Below, piece by piece: positions 16,765 through 24,925 of a stretch of DNA of 64,000 nucleotides. How positions within the stretch are numbered: the stretch's first letter is position 1; every line of letters begins with the position of its first letter. Source of the stretch: Candidatus Defluviilinea proxima (GTDB lineage: Bacteria > Chloroflexota > Anaerolineae > Anaerolineales > Villigracilaceae). The stretch is from positions 1,193,501-1,257,500 of the forward strand of contig JADKIW010000001.1 of assembly GCA_016721115.1 (NCBI GenBank). The letters are read 5' to 3'. Below the pieces are notes generated by a model that ran no database searches, was not told the DNA's origin, and saw nothing but the letters and a program-made list of their open reading frames with translations. A program made the position numbers and the translations under genes.

Positions 16765-17475
16765 TCATGCTGGATGTGCGTCTTCCTGGAGTGGACTCGT
16801 TGGTGGTTGTGCCCACAAAATCCCCAGCATAATGATGCCAGCAACAGGAACCAATAGGAAAAACTGCCACCATCCGCTCTTACCGCTATCGCGAAGTCGA
16901 CGTGTTCCCACTGCCAATAATGGTAGCAGTACGGCAATCAGAAATATACTGCTTAAATTCTGGCTTAAATATTGTAATGCCCCACTAACCAGGGTGATGA
17001 ACAAGGCAAACCACCAGAACTCTGACCGTGACGCTCGACCATTAAACTCTGCGTATTTGATGAAGCACACACGAATTGCTTCATAGAATGTCCTAGCCTG
17101 CCCATCGTCGCTGACATTTGAATTCAAAGAATCTTTCATCATTAACTCCTTGCTGAATTTAGAGACTGCTTGTCTCAAAGATGTAGCCCAATTCCATAAA
17201 TTGAGCGCGTCTCTATTTTCAGCGACTCCCCCATCCCCCGCAACTGTGGAATGCCCTAGTTTTTCAGCTTCAAGCGAAGCTGTAGCTTTTCCTAGTTTTA
17301 ATACTAATTCCATTCTTGAATTCACTTGAAACTTGGTGTAAATATTCTTCAAATGAAATTCAACTGTGCGGTCAGAAACACTAAGAGATGACGCAATCAA
17401 CTTGTTGCTTTTGCCTTCAAGCAAGAGTTGCACAACTTCTTGTTCACGTTTGCTCAATTGGGGATTTTGTGTCAC
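16765..17475 (-). CDS. LuxR-type HTH fused to DUF805 membrane domain
   Basis: A 236-residue protein with an unusual architecture. Residues 8-65 form a GerE/LuxR helix-turn-helix (LSKREQEVVQLLLEGKSN, then SVSDRTVEFHLKNIYTKF). A linker follows. Residues about 128-225 form a DUF805 domain with four hydrophobic segments and the signatures EFNGRASRSEFWWF and TRRLRDSGKSGWW. DUF805 proteins are membrane proteins of unknown role, while LuxR domains bind DNA. The fusion suggests a membrane-anchored one-component regulator, or use of the HTH for other contacts. A possible paired core site lies 5' of it at 17513-17550. Confidence 0.8.
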   Translation of the reverse strand: MTQNPQLSKREQEVVQLLLEGKSNKLIASSLSVSDRTVEFHLKNIYTKFQVNSRMELVLKLGKATASLEAEKLGHSTVAGDGGVAENRDALNLWNWATSLRQAVSKFSKELMMKDSLNSNVSDDGQARTFYEAIRVCFIKYAEFNGRASRSEFWWFALFITLVSGALQYLSQNLSSIFLIAVLLPLLAVGTRRLRDSGKSGWWQFFLLVPVAGIIMLGILWAQPPTSPLQEDAHPA

Positions 17476-17512
17476 AGTAAATTTTCCTTTTACAGTATTG
17501 TACCGATTGTCA

Positions 17513-17550
17513 GCTAACGGTTTGTGTTTATGAATGTTTAGTCGGTTAGC
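17513..17550 (-). other. attC-like core pair 5' of the LuxR-DUF805 gene
   Basis: On the minus strand GGGCTAAC...GTTAGCTG, two inverted 6-bp cores (GCTAAC and GTTAGC) 26 bases apart, overlapping the last codons of the Nudix gene and 38 bases before the next start codon. It resembles the inverted RYYYAAC/GTTRRRY cores of integron attC sites. Confidence 0.35.
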
Positions 17551-18122
17551 CCATGTAGTTTGGCATATTGTAGCAACATAATAGTCTTTCCATCAATGAT
17601 TTCTCCCGTCTCTATCATTTGAAGTGCCTTGTGGAGCGTGATCTCAAGCACTTCAATATCTTCCCCATCGCTTATGTCACCGCCGCCAGTAGACAGTTTC
17701 TTTTCAGGGGAATACTCGGCAACGAAAAAATGGAGTTTTTCTGTAACAGAACCTGGACTCATATATGCCTCAAATATTTTTCGCACATTATCAACGTGGT
17801 AGCCAGTTTCTTCTTCGCTCTCCTTTTTTATGGCGTCCTCTGCACTGTTCTCTTCTAACAGACCGGCACAAGCCTCAATTAACATTCCATCTGCCAGCCC
17901 ATTAACGAACGTGGGAAAGCGAAATTGTCGGGTTAGTATGACCGTTTTTCTTTCACTGTTATAAAGCAAAATAACGGCGCCGTTGCCCCTGTCGTAGGTT
18001 TCCCGGCTTTGGGTTTGCCAACTGCCGTCATTACGTAGATACTCAAAAGTTGTTTTCTTTAGAATATACCAATCATTAGAAAGGACCTCTACATTTTTAA
18101 TCTGAATACGATGATTTTCCAT
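17538..18122 (-). CDS. Nudix hydrolase, NudK/GDP-mannose pyrophosphatase-like
   Basis: A 194-residue Nudix hydrolase close in layout to E. coli NudK, which splits GDP-mannose. The Nudix box spans GLLEENSAEDAIKKESEEETGY. Its first conserved Glu position is Ser and the usual Arg is Lys, while the metal-binding EExxEE-type core (ESEEETGY) is kept. The NudK-like sequence EAYMSPGSVTEKLHFFVAEY and the end (GEIIDGKTIMLLQYAKL) match the family. The start at 18122 has an AGGAG site. It may act on GDP-mannose from the gmd pathway encoded at 33.6 kb, but it lies outside that locus. Confidence 0.82.
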   Translation of the reverse strand: MENHRIQIKNVEVLSNDWYILKKTTFEYLRNDGSWQTQSRETYDRGNGAVILLYNSERKTVILTRQFRFPTFVNGLADGMLIEACAGLLEENSAEDAIKKESEEETGYHVDNVRKIFEAYMSPGSVTEKLHFFVAEYSPEKKLSTGGGDISDGEDIEVLEITLHKALQMIETGEIIDGKTIMLLQYAKLHGLTD

Positions 18123-18442
18123 CACTGTGGTCTCCTGAAAATAAATTTTGGAAAATTGAAAACCTTTAGCGACCACCTAGATTCACGTTTTATCTCCCTA
18201 AAATGAATACATGGCGCTGCGGTGGTATGGACTCTGCTTGGAAGCAGTATAAACCGAAGCAGAAAAAAAGTCTCCTAATGGCACAATGGATGATTGCCTG
18301 TAAATTGAAAACTCGGCGTTGCAAGAACTCCTTTAAAAAGAAAAACCCAATACCTTTTTCATGGCATCAGGCTTTCTCCATCCGTTTTTCATTCTAGCCC
18401 TTGACACTGCTGTTCATCGGTAACCCGCTTTTGACTTTAGAA
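18123..18442. other. 320-base gap: no supported gene, holds cluster repeat
   Basis: No convincing gene. A plus-strand frame at 18203-18397 (64 codons) lacks a ribosome-binding site and coding character. The gap contains CTGCTTGGAAGCAG, a small palindrome at about 18236-18249 that is similar to one at 55228-55242, and the cluster repeat at 18397-18432. Confidence 0.6.
18397..18432 (-). repeat. Cluster repeat, copy b
   Basis: Plus-strand core CCCTTGACACTGCTGTTCAT then CGGTAACCCGCTTTT, ending 10 bases 3' of the minus-strand gene that stops at 18443. It matches copy c (53811-53845) at nearly every base of the first 25, and copy d (55314-55350) with few changes. Confidence 0.75.
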
Positions 18443-19102
18443 CTATACCAAATAAGATTCAAATTCCTTTGCAGAGTTTAGATTATCTAAAAACAACTTA
18501 TTCCCAGGCTCAATTGATTTTGGATTATCCCAACTTCTATATATCGTATTCGTGAAATCAATAACGGTTTTAGATAACCTTTTTCTCTGCTCAATATCAT
18601 TCAAATTTATTCGCCTCATAATGGGTATCAACTCTTGTTGATAAAAAGCAACTGTCATAAGGAGAAATGTTTGCAAATTTAACATATCGCCATTTCCCAA
18701 TTTATCTACAGCAGAATATAGGAAATTCATCAAAAGGCGTTCGATGTCTGTTTGTAAGGGATTGTCATCATATACTGGAATACTTCTACTATATAAAGGT
18801 TCAAACTGATTATACAAAAGTCTCCCATCACCTTGAAAAACTTCAAGTTTAAATCCTGATACATAGCTGGTAGATTCAAACTTGGTTTGCGGATTCTCGA
18901 CAAATTCAAGCACTTTTCTTGACAACGAACGAGGGTGACGAGACGACAAAATTGTTAATTGACTTCCTATGAGAGAAATACAACTAAAAGGAAATAAATG
19001 GAAAGACCTACTATCTTCCTTCTCTATTTGAAGTTTCAATTCTCCCGACGATACTGAAGATGCATTTAATCTGAACAAAAGTTTGTCGCCAAAAAGTCCC
19101 AT
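18443..19102 (-). CDS. Hypothetical protein
   Basis: A 219-residue protein with a clear GGAAGG site 8 bases before its ATG. It is rich in Ser, Leu, Asn and Phe and more AT-rich than the chromosomal genes around it. No signal peptide or membrane helix is seen. The N-terminal half seems beta-rich (GELKLQIEKEDSRSFHLF), and the C-terminal half is helical. I recognise no family. An attC-like core pair is present 24 bases upstream and a cluster repeat directly downstream, so it has the layout of an isolated one-gene unit. Confidence 0.6.
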   Translation of the reverse strand: MGLFGDKLLFRLNASSVSSGELKLQIEKEDSRSFHLFPFSCISLIGSQLTILSSRHPRSLSRKVLEFVENPQTKFESTSYVSGFKLEVFQGDGRLLYNQFEPLYSRSIPVYDDNPLQTDIERLLMNFLYSAVDKLGNGDMLNLQTFLLMTVAFYQQELIPIMRRINLNDIEQRKRLSKTVIDFTNTIYRSWDNPKSIEPGNKLFLDNLNSAKEFESYLV

Positions 19103-19285
19103 ACAACACCTTCCTTTTTTATGCTATACAACGGGCGGGCTAACTAGGGGTTATGCGGCCGCCGTATAATGTCCAAAATAGGGTGTTATACAGCGAAAGA
19201 TTAGAAAATGTTGAACCGCATTGAAAAAATAATACATCACCAATGCATTCCTTGCACGTGTCATTTGTCATATCTTGATTCCCCA
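19103..19285. other. 183-base gap with inverted repeats
   Basis: No gene is seen. It holds the core pair at 19126-19156, and a GTATAA..TTATAC-type symmetric stretch around 19164-19190. Confidence 0.5.
19126..19156 (-). other. attC-like core pair 5' of gene 18443-19102
   Basis: On the minus strand GCATAAC - CCCTAGTTAGCCCGCCC - GTTGTAT, ending 24 bases before the ATG at 19102. The arrangement (inverted ..TAAC and GTT.. cores close to a start codon) repeats at 54395, 55185 and 55844. Confidence 0.35.
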
Positions 19286-19912
19286 TCACCGATCCAAAAA
19301 CAATTTACTCATCTCCTCTGAAAATCCCTCGGTGGTTTTCTCGAACTCAATGACTGTCCGTTTGATGGCAGCTTGCATGGCATAGTCAAATTTGATGCCT
19401 TGCTCGGGAGAATCGAGGTTCATCCATGCGTGCGAATCATGGGGTAGGTAGCGCAATGAGAAGGCTCGTGTCTTGCGAATGAAGTACAACAATTCCAATG
19501 GGTAATACACTTTGCCTGAATGCAGGTCGGGGCTGTGGATCAGGCTTGGGTTCATGGGGTCAACTTCGGGCGGGGGAGGAAGCGTCTGCCCATCGAAGAG
19601 AGAAAGCCACATCGTGATGTAATTGCTATGGGCGTAGAAATCCTGCGCGGAGTGGAGAAATCTCCCAAAGGCTTTCCATGCAGAGTTTGCATCGCCTGAC
19701 CGCAACGATGAAATTACGAGAGCACGTTGTTGCTCGATGTACGCATATGTTTTTTCGAAAGCGTTGTTGTCGCAATGAAATTCGTCGTGGCCGAACTGCC
19801 CTGTGATACGGTCCTGATTGATGTTTGCGTATGTGATGACAGACATGGCACGCGCGCTGAAGCGGTTGCCGAGTGAAGTAAGTAGGATCTCGATATGGTA
19901 TTGGGTCAACAT
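19286..19912 (-). CDS. Het-C/zinc phospholipase C-like domain protein
   Basis: A 208-residue helical protein. The segment GRFLHSAQDFYAHSNYI at about residues 87-103 matches the His/Asp signature of Het-C-type and zinc-dependent phospholipase C-like domains (HxxxDFYAHSN). More His and Asp residues that could bind metal are in FGHDEFHCDN and YLPHDSHAWM. A role in lipid or phosphoester hydrolysis is plausible but not shown. No signal peptide is present. The start codon lies 48 bases from the divergent adenosyltransferase gene, so they share a promoter region. Confidence 0.65.
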   Translation of the reverse strand: MLTQYHIEILLTSLGNRFSARAMSVITYANINQDRITGQFGHDEFHCDNNAFEKTYAYIEQQRALVISSLRSGDANSAWKAFGRFLHSAQDFYAHSNYITMWLSLFDGQTLPPPPEVDPMNPSLIHSPDLHSGKVYYPLELLYFIRKTRAFSLRYLPHDSHAWMNLDSPEQGIKFDYAMQAAIKRTVIEFEKTTEGFSEEMSKLFLDR

Positions 19913-19948
19913 TTGTCCGATTATACACGGCCGTATTTTGCAAACGGT

Positions 19949-19954
19949 TATAAT
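19949..19954 (+). promoter_or_regulatory. -10 hexamer 6 bases before the cobO-type start
   Basis: A perfect TATAAT ends 6 bases before the ATG of the adenosyltransferase gene, and no Shine-Dalgarno site lies between. This fits a leaderless transcript. Confidence 0.5.
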
Positions 19955-19960
19955 GCCCGC

Positions 19961-20503
19961 ATGAGTTTTTACACAGCCAAAGGTGACGATGGGACGACCG
20001 GCCTGCTGGGCGAGGGACGCGTGATGAAATATGACGCGCGCATCGAAGCCATTGGGACAGTGGACGAATCAACCGCCGCCCTCGGGTTGGCGCGAGCGCA
20101 ATGCCTTGATCCACGCTCAGGCGGAATCCTGCTCGAAGCCCAACGAGATTTATACAAGCTAATGGCCGAGGTGGCCGCCACGCCTGAGAACGCCGAACGT
20201 TTTCGCGGCATTGACGATTCGCGTGTGAAATGGCTCGAACAACAAACGGACGAATTGTCCAAAGTGGTCAAGATGCCCAAGGAATTCATCCTGCCTGGCG
20301 ATTCGTTGGCAGGTGCGGCACTCTCGCTGGCGCGTGCGATCATCCGGCGTGCGGAACGTCGCGTGGTGGAAATGTTCGATACAGATGGTCTTTCGAACCC
20401 CGATCTGCAAAGATATTTGAATCGTTTGTCGTCCTTGTGTTTTGTGCTGGAATTACTCGAGAACGAAGCGGCAGGACGCAAGACAACTTTGGCGAAAGAA
20501 TAA
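19961..20503 (+). CDS. PduO-type cob(I)alamin adenosyltransferase
   Basis: Transfers the adenosyl group of ATP to cob(I)alamin, giving coenzyme B12. It is 180 residues. Residues 4-12 (YTAKGDDGTT) are the family N-terminal ATP-binding motif, and AIIRRAERRVVEMF in the last third is the conserved Arg-rich helix (RxxxRRAER), both typical of the PduO/MMAB trimeric class. The start at 19961 gives the expected MSFYTAKGDDG; the earlier in-frame start lies upstream of the -10 hexamer. It is followed by a palindrome pair and the DUF554 gene on the same strand. Confidence 0.93.
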   Translation: MSFYTAKGDDGTTGLLGEGRVMKYDARIEAIGTVDESTAALGLARAQCLDPRSGGILLEAQRDLYKLMAEVAATPENAERFRGIDDSRVKWLEQQTDELSKVVKMPKEFILPGDSLAGAALSLARAIIRRAERRVVEMFDTDGLSNPDLQRYLNRLSSLCFVLELLENEAAGRKTTLAKE

Positions 20504-20512
20504 ATATAACAA

Positions 20513-20615
20513 CGTAGGGGCGAGGTCATCTCGCCCCTGTTTACAGGTGGGAATTTATCGCATCAATAATAATTATTACTTGAAAGGTTACATGGGCGGG
20601 GAGACCCCGCCCCTA
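20513..20615. repeat. Pair of GGGGCG-type palindromes, second locus
   Basis: GGGGCGAGGTCATCTCGCCCC at about 20518-20538 and GGGCGGGGAGACCCCGCCC at about 20594-20612. The first palindrome and its five upstream bases are identical to the copy at 10518-10543. The two loci have the same order with different spacers. Confidence 0.75.
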
Positions 20616-20627
20616 CGGGATAATTAA

Positions 20628-21326
20628 ATGACAGGCACATTTCTCAACATCGTAACCGTCATCGTTGGCGGGATCATTGGTATGATTTTCGGCGCACGCA
20701 TCCCAGATAAATTGAAGTCCACTGTGATTGCAGGCATGGGGCTCTTTACGGCCGCAATGGGAGTGCAGATGTTCTTCAAAACGGAGAATCAGTTGATCGT
20801 GCTGGGGGCGCTATTAATCGGAACCCTGCTCGGCGAGTGGTGGCGCATCGAAGACGGTTTACATCATTTGGGAAAAATACTGGAACAGCGTTTTTCAAAG
20901 ACAGAAGATGATGGCTCGAACAAATTCGTGCGTGGATTTTTGACCGCGTCCCTTTTGTTTTGCATAGGCCCCATGGCGATCATGGGCTCCATACAGGATG
21001 GTTTGACGGGCGATTACAATCTGTTAGCGGTCAAGTCTGTGTTGGATGGGTTCGCTTCGCTGGCATTCGCATCCACGTTGGGAGTGGGTGTGATGTTCTC
21101 TACGGTCATTATTTTGGTCTACCAAGGTGGGATTAGCCTGCTGGCCTCGCAGTTGAATGCGATCGTCACCCCTGCCATGATGAACGAGCTCACCGCAACG
21201 GGCGGCGTCATGTTGATGGGGGTAGGGATCAGTAATCTGCTGGAGATCAAAAAGATCCGCGTGGGAAATATGTTGCCCGCGTTAGCGGTCGCACCGTTGA
21301 TCGTGTGGGTGTTGAGTCTGTTTTAG
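20628..21326 (+). CDS. DUF554 family membrane protein
   Basis: A 232-residue integral membrane protein with about seven hydrophobic segments. The family signatures are NIVTVIVGGIIGMIFG at the N-terminus, LLGEWWRIEDG in the middle, and GFLTASLLFCIGPMAIMGSI. These belong to the DUF554/YdfK family, which is widespread in bacteria and of unknown function. The ATG lies directly after the second palindrome, with no obvious ribosome-binding site. Its last codon overlaps the 3' end of the convergent minus-strand gene by 4 bases. Confidence 0.85.
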   Translation: MTGTFLNIVTVIVGGIIGMIFGARIPDKLKSTVIAGMGLFTAAMGVQMFFKTENQLIVLGALLIGTLLGEWWRIEDGLHHLGKILEQRFSKTEDDGSNKFVRGFLTASLLFCIGPMAIMGSIQDGLTGDYNLLAVKSVLDGFASLAFASTLGVGVMFSTVIILVYQGGISLLASQLNAIVTPAMMNELTATGGVMLMGVGISNLLEIKKIRVGNMLPALAVAPLIVWVLSLF

Positions 21327-22132
21327 CGTTGAAGTCCAAAGTTATCGAATAAAACTTTCACAGGGACCTTCTCGTTCACTTCTATAACCAGCGCCAGACC
21401 GCCTAATTCCTGCCGGTCATCGTCCATTTCATAGGCTTGTGTCCCGTTGATAAGGAATTGGAAGTTGGTGCCTTTTCCTATGATCTCAAGACGATTCCAT
21501 TCATTGGCATATCCGAGATCGAAAAGCCTTGTTATATTTTCCCATCCATCTTTTTGCGTGTGATAACTGATCGTTGCGGTTGAATCATTACACAAGCTAA
21601 AGTAATAGCCACCTTTGTCCCAATCTTCTTCTGCTACACGGAATAAAAAGCCACTGCAAACATCACCGGGTGTGTTTGCGATCAATTTGGTGTCTACATA
21701 TACATGAAAATCTTTCATGTTGTTGTTGAAGGGGAAATCAGCCCAGTAAATGAAAGTTTTCTTTACTTCTTCAATATCCCAAATGTACATTCCATCTTTG
21801 ACTTGTATATTGCTTTTTGCGTACTCATCTTCATCTTTTTCTGTTAGCCAATTTTGGTTGTTTGAATCGAACTTTTCTACGAAACCAAATTTTGCCTGCT
21901 CGGTAGTGCGAACGATTGCTGTTGCAGTTGCGTTTGCATCTTGGGTGGCAACGACCTGTGCAGTGGATGTTGCATTCGCTGATATTTTTCGATTCATTTG
22001 TCCCAGCCAGAGGAACGTCCCTGCGATCAAGCCAACGATACAAAGACCATAAAACGACAACATGCCACATACAAGCAGTTTGTCATTTTGCCAAAAACTT
22101 TTTTTGTTTTCACTCACAACTTGGTTGTCCAT
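21323..22132 (-). CDS. Membrane-anchored beta-sandwich protein
   Basis: About 269 residues from the ATG at 22132 (an upstream ATG at 22186 would add 18). A short cytoplasmic N-terminus leads into one membrane helix (LLVCGMLSFYGLCIVGLIAG), a T/A/N-rich spacer, then a domain of about 190 residues with laminin-G/DUF1080-like strand order (FVEKFDSNNQNW, SGFLFRVAEEDW, GGYYFSLCN, WNRLEIIGKGTNFQFLING). The layout is like that of the lipoprotein at 23184. These folds often bind carbohydrates. It overlaps the convergent DUF554 gene by 4 bases. Confidence 0.65.
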   Translation of the reverse strand: MDNQVVSENKKSFWQNDKLLVCGMLSFYGLCIVGLIAGTFLWLGQMNRKISANATSTAQVVATQDANATATAIVRTTEQAKFGFVEKFDSNNQNWLTEKDEDEYAKSNIQVKDGMYIWDIEEVKKTFIYWADFPFNNNMKDFHVYVDTKLIANTPGDVCSGFLFRVAEEDWDKGGYYFSLCNDSTATISYHTQKDGWENITRLFDLGYANEWNRLEIIGKGTNFQFLINGTQAYEMDDDRQELGGLALVIEVNEKVPVKVLFDNFGLQR

Positions 22133-22223
22133 AATAAGTCCATCTCCCACAGGTGTTTTCGCTATTTTACTCTCTTCCCAACTCATTTACCTTATAAAAT
22201 CGGTCACGTGTTTATAAACGAAA

Positions 22224-23078
22224 TTATCCAAATATCGCAACCAATAGGATGCCCGCGAAGATGATAAAGGCACCGATCAAGCGGACACTTCCCATCTTTT
22301 CGCCGAAGAAGTGCCAACCTGCGAAGGCCCCCATCACCACACTGACCTCACGTACCGCGCCGGAATAACTGAGCGGCGCAATACGATATGCAAAGGTAAC
22401 AAGTAAGTACGTGGTAATGCCAAGCACGCCGGGCCATAAGAGGCTGAGACCCTGCGTCTGCCAGGGTTGTTTCAATCTATCCCAACCGTATTTTTTGAAA
22501 ATAAAGGGAATCATGGGGATGGGCGCGAGACAGAAGATCGTGAGAACATAAGGCACTGGAGGAACTTGTTTGACTGCGGCACCATCTATGACCGTGTAGA
22601 TTGAGATCAACAAAGCAATGAACACAGCGACAGCAAGTCCACGGATGTGTAGTTTCGCGGTCTTTGCCTCCAGAAGATTGCTGAAACCGATCACGACCAA
22701 TCCAATGACGATCATGAATAACCCAATCAACCCGCCACCTGTCAGCGTTTCATGGAGAAAGATAACGGACCAAGCTGCCAGAAACGCAGGGGCGGCTCCG
22801 CGTGCGATCGGGTAGACCAGCGAAAAGTCATTGTCTTGATAGGCATACGAGAGCGTGATGAAATAGGCGGCTTCAACAAGAACACTGAAAAAGATAAAGG
22901 TCCATGCTTCGCGTGGAGGTAATCCTGTAAAGAACAGTGCGATCAAAGAAATGACGCCCCCGTTGAACACCATCCACCAGATGGCGATGTATTTATCATC
23001 TGAGTTTTTGAGGAGTAAATTCCATGTGGTGTGAAGAATAGCCGCGGTTAATAGGAGGAGAAGGGCAAGTATAGACAT
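22224..23078 (-). CDS. EamA/DMT-family transporter
   Basis: A 284-residue permease with about ten membrane helices in two EamA repeats, the usual layout of drug/metabolite transporters. The start (ALLLLLTAAILHTTWNLLLKNS) and the ends of the repeats (GLFMIVIGLVVIGF; RLIGAFIIFAGILLVAIFG) fit the family. Substrates in this family are amino acids, nucleotides or drugs and cannot be told from the sequence. An AGGCGG site precedes the ATG. The gene stands alone between unlike neighbours. Confidence 0.85.
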   Translation of the reverse strand: MSILALLLLLTAAILHTTWNLLLKNSDDKYIAIWWMVFNGGVISLIALFFTGLPPREAWTFIFFSVLVEAAYFITLSYAYQDNDFSLVYPIARGAAPAFLAAWSVIFLHETLTGGGLIGLFMIVIGLVVIGFSNLLEAKTAKLHIRGLAVAVFIALLISIYTVIDGAAVKQVPPVPYVLTIFCLAPIPMIPFIFKKYGWDRLKQPWQTQGLSLLWPGVLGITTYLLVTFAYRIAPLSYSGAVREVSVVMGAFAGWHFFGEKMGSVRLIGAFIIFAGILLVAIFG

Positions 23079-23183
23079 AATGCCGCCTACTTTACCATAG
23101 TACTAATTATTTTGTTCTAGACTTCTCCGCTCCATAAAACACTGCTATACTGTGAAAACTAATTTCCAAAGGAGAATGAAGAT

Positions 23184-23963
23184 ATGAAAAACTTCCGTCC
23201 ATTATTTTTGTTCGTAGCATTGTTGCTTTTGGTGGGAATGGCTTGTAGTGCCCTTTCAGGGGGCGGTGATACGCCATCTCAGCCCTCTCAACCGGAACAA
23301 CCGATACAAGTTGAAACAGAGGCTCCACCTGCCGTCGAAACAGAAGCGCCTACTGCGGAACCTGTTCAAACCGAACCGCCAGCGCCTGCCGCATCGGAAC
23401 AATATTTCACCGAGGAATTCGATCAGGATCCAGCTTGGGATTACTTCTTGACCGCCGGTGACGAAGACAAGATCACTCTTACGTTCGAAGATAGCCTGGC
23501 AAAATTCGACATAGAGGATTTGGATATTTATGCGTATTACATGTACGAAGCACAGGAATACGATAATGTCCGCATTGATATGCGCGCGGAGAACCGTGGC
23601 AAGAACAATAACAACGTCAGTTTGGTCTGCCGTGCATCTGAAAAAGGCTGGTATGAATTCAGCACGGAAGGTGGTGGTCTATGGTATCTGTATGCCGTAA
23701 CCATCAACGATTCAAAAGAAGCCGTGTACAAGCGCATTGACAAAGGCGGCGCACAGTCCCTCAAGCAAGGGAAAGAGACCAACGAATATGGCATGGTCTG
23801 CGAAGACAATGAGATCACGTTGATCATCAACGGCAAGGAACTTAAGAAGATCAATGATAAAGACTATTCGTTCGATAGCGGATATGTCGGCTTCAACATT
23901 TCCTCCCTCAATGTCACCCCGATCATTGTGAACGTGGACTGGTTCAAGATCAGCGAACCGTAG
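23184..23963 (+). CDS. Lipoprotein with DUF1080/LamG-like domain
   Basis: A 259-residue lipoprotein. The signal peptide ends in the lipobox GMAC, a Pro/Glu/Gln/Thr-rich linker runs to about residue 75, and a laminin-G-like beta-sandwich follows (EEFDQDPAWDYF, YDNVRIDMRAEN, VSLVCRASEKGWYEF, EITLIINGKELKKI, GYVGFNISSL, NVDWFKIS). It resembles the anchored protein at 21323-22132. An AAAGGAGA site precedes the ATG and a TATACT hexamer at 23147 suits a promoter. It is probably a surface carbohydrate- or matrix-binding protein, by inference. Confidence 0.75.
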   Translation: MKNFRPLFLFVALLLLVGMACSALSGGGDTPSQPSQPEQPIQVETEAPPAVETEAPTAEPVQTEPPAPAASEQYFTEEFDQDPAWDYFLTAGDEDKITLTFEDSLAKFDIEDLDIYAYYMYEAQEYDNVRIDMRAENRGKNNNNVSLVCRASEKGWYEFSTEGGGLWYLYAVTINDSKEAVYKRIDKGGAQSLKQGKETNEYGMVCEDNEITLIINGKELKKINDKDYSFDSGYVGFNISSLNVTPIIVNVDWFKISEP

Positions 23964-23977
23964 TCGGTAGAAAAATG

Positions 23978-24012
23978 AGAACTCCGATGCCATGGCATCG
24001 GAGTTCTTTTTG
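23978..24012. terminator. Bidirectional terminator between convergent genes
   Basis: A perfect 15-bp inverted repeat (AGAACTCCGATGCCA / TGGCATCGGAGTTCT) followed by TTTTTG, between the lipoprotein and mscS-type genes. The arms are loosely similar to the RAYT palindromes. Confidence 0.75.
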
Positions 24013-24013
24013 T

Positions 24014-24832
24014 TTAATTTGCTTTCTTTGTCAAGCGTGGCAATCCCCTCATGGGGATCGGTATTTCAACACCCTGTTTATCGAAAGCGTTCTTAACTAA
24101 GGTGAATGCAGTATCTTTTGCCGCCAGTGGATTGGTCTTGGATGTATCGATCCAGAAGTAGATGTTTAATTCCATCGCCGCGTTACTGAAATTTGAAAAA
24201 CCAACTATCGGCATTGGCTCGGCTACAAAGCCGGGGATATCATGAAAAATCCCTGAAACTGCTTTACGAACCAGCTCTGTATCGGTGTCATAATCCACGC
24301 CTACAACTAGATCGACACGACGACGGTCGGCCCTCGTGTAGTTGACGATGGGATGCGCCAACAGATCAGCGTTGGGCAACGTTACGATGCGGCCATCCAG
24401 CGCTTTCATTTCGGTGGTGCGTAGATTGATCTCCGTGACCGTCCCATCAAATCCCGGTACGCCGATCACCTCGCCGACCACAAAAGGTTGCTGGATCAAT
24501 AAAAGCACACCTGCCGCGAAATTCTTCATTACATCCTGCAGGGCAAAGCCAACCGTAAAACCGATGATCCCCAAGCCCGTCAGAAAGGCGGTTACGTCAA
24601 AGAAACGTTGCAAAGCGGTGATCGTGCCGATCGCAATGACCAGCCAGCGCGTCATATCCACAAGCAGTTTGGTGACGCTGATCGGCGCTTTGCCTCTTTT
24701 CAGCCCGCGTTGTAACAACCCGCTGACAAAACGCGCAAAGTAAATGCTGAAAACGAAGATCACCAGCGCGGTGAGCAGGTTCGGCAGTCCCTTGATGAAG
24801 TTATCAACAAATGTGTCTAAATATTCCTGCAT
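24014..24832 (-). CDS. MscS-family mechanosensitive ion channel
   Basis: A 272-residue small-conductance mechanosensitive channel, close to E. coli MscS (286). Three membrane helices lead into the pore-lining helix GLGIIGFTVGFALQDVMKNFAAGVLLLIQQPF, then the beta domain (FDGTVTEINLRTTEMKALDGRIVTLPNADLL, the family signature) and an alpha-beta C-terminal domain. It opens on hypo-osmotic shock. A GAGGAG site lies 7 bases before the ATG. It is divergent from the tsaE operon. Confidence 0.93.
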   Translation of the reverse strand: MQEYLDTFVDNFIKGLPNLLTALVIFVFSIYFARFVSGLLQRGLKRGKAPISVTKLLVDMTRWLVIAIGTITALQRFFDVTAFLTGLGIIGFTVGFALQDVMKNFAAGVLLLIQQPFVVGEVIGVPGFDGTVTEINLRTTEMKALDGRIVTLPNADLLAHPIVNYTRADRRRVDLVVGVDYDTDTELVRKAVSGIFHDIPGFVAEPMPIVGFSNFSNAAMELNIYFWIDTSKTNPLAAKDTAFTLVKNAFDKQGVEIPIPMRGLPRLTKKAN

Positions 24833-24912
24833 GGTAGCTCCTCAAAATTTGCAATATCTTAACCCAAAGCGGGGCGTGCGTCCAACGTGGAGCGGAAATC
24901 CCGCGCCTGATA

Positions 24913-24918
24913 TATAAT
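24913..24918 (+). promoter_or_regulatory. -10 hexamer 7 bases before tsaE
   Basis: A perfect TATAAT, then ACCTGCG, then the tsaE ATG. There is no Shine-Dalgarno site, so a leaderless transcript is likely. No -35 is obvious. Confidence 0.5.
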
Positions 24919-24925
24919 ACCTGCG

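Noticed and set aside
16737..16937. Minus-strand frame overlapping the end of the LuxR-DUF805 gene
   Set aside because: It overlaps the 3' end in a different frame; the DUF805 domain is complete in the main frame, so no frameshift is needed.
18203..18397. 64-residue plus-strand frame
   Set aside because: No ribosome-binding site, odd composition, and it overlaps an intergenic repeat region also seen at 55.2 kb.
19913..19960. Possible cobalamin riboswitch before the adenosyltransferase gene
   Set aside because: There are only about 50 bases between divergent genes, too few for the element, and no B12-box-like sequence is seen.
19626..20114. 162-residue minus-strand frame
   Set aside because: Overlaps the start of the adenosyltransferase gene and the Het-C-like gene; Arg/His-rich composition of a shadow frame.
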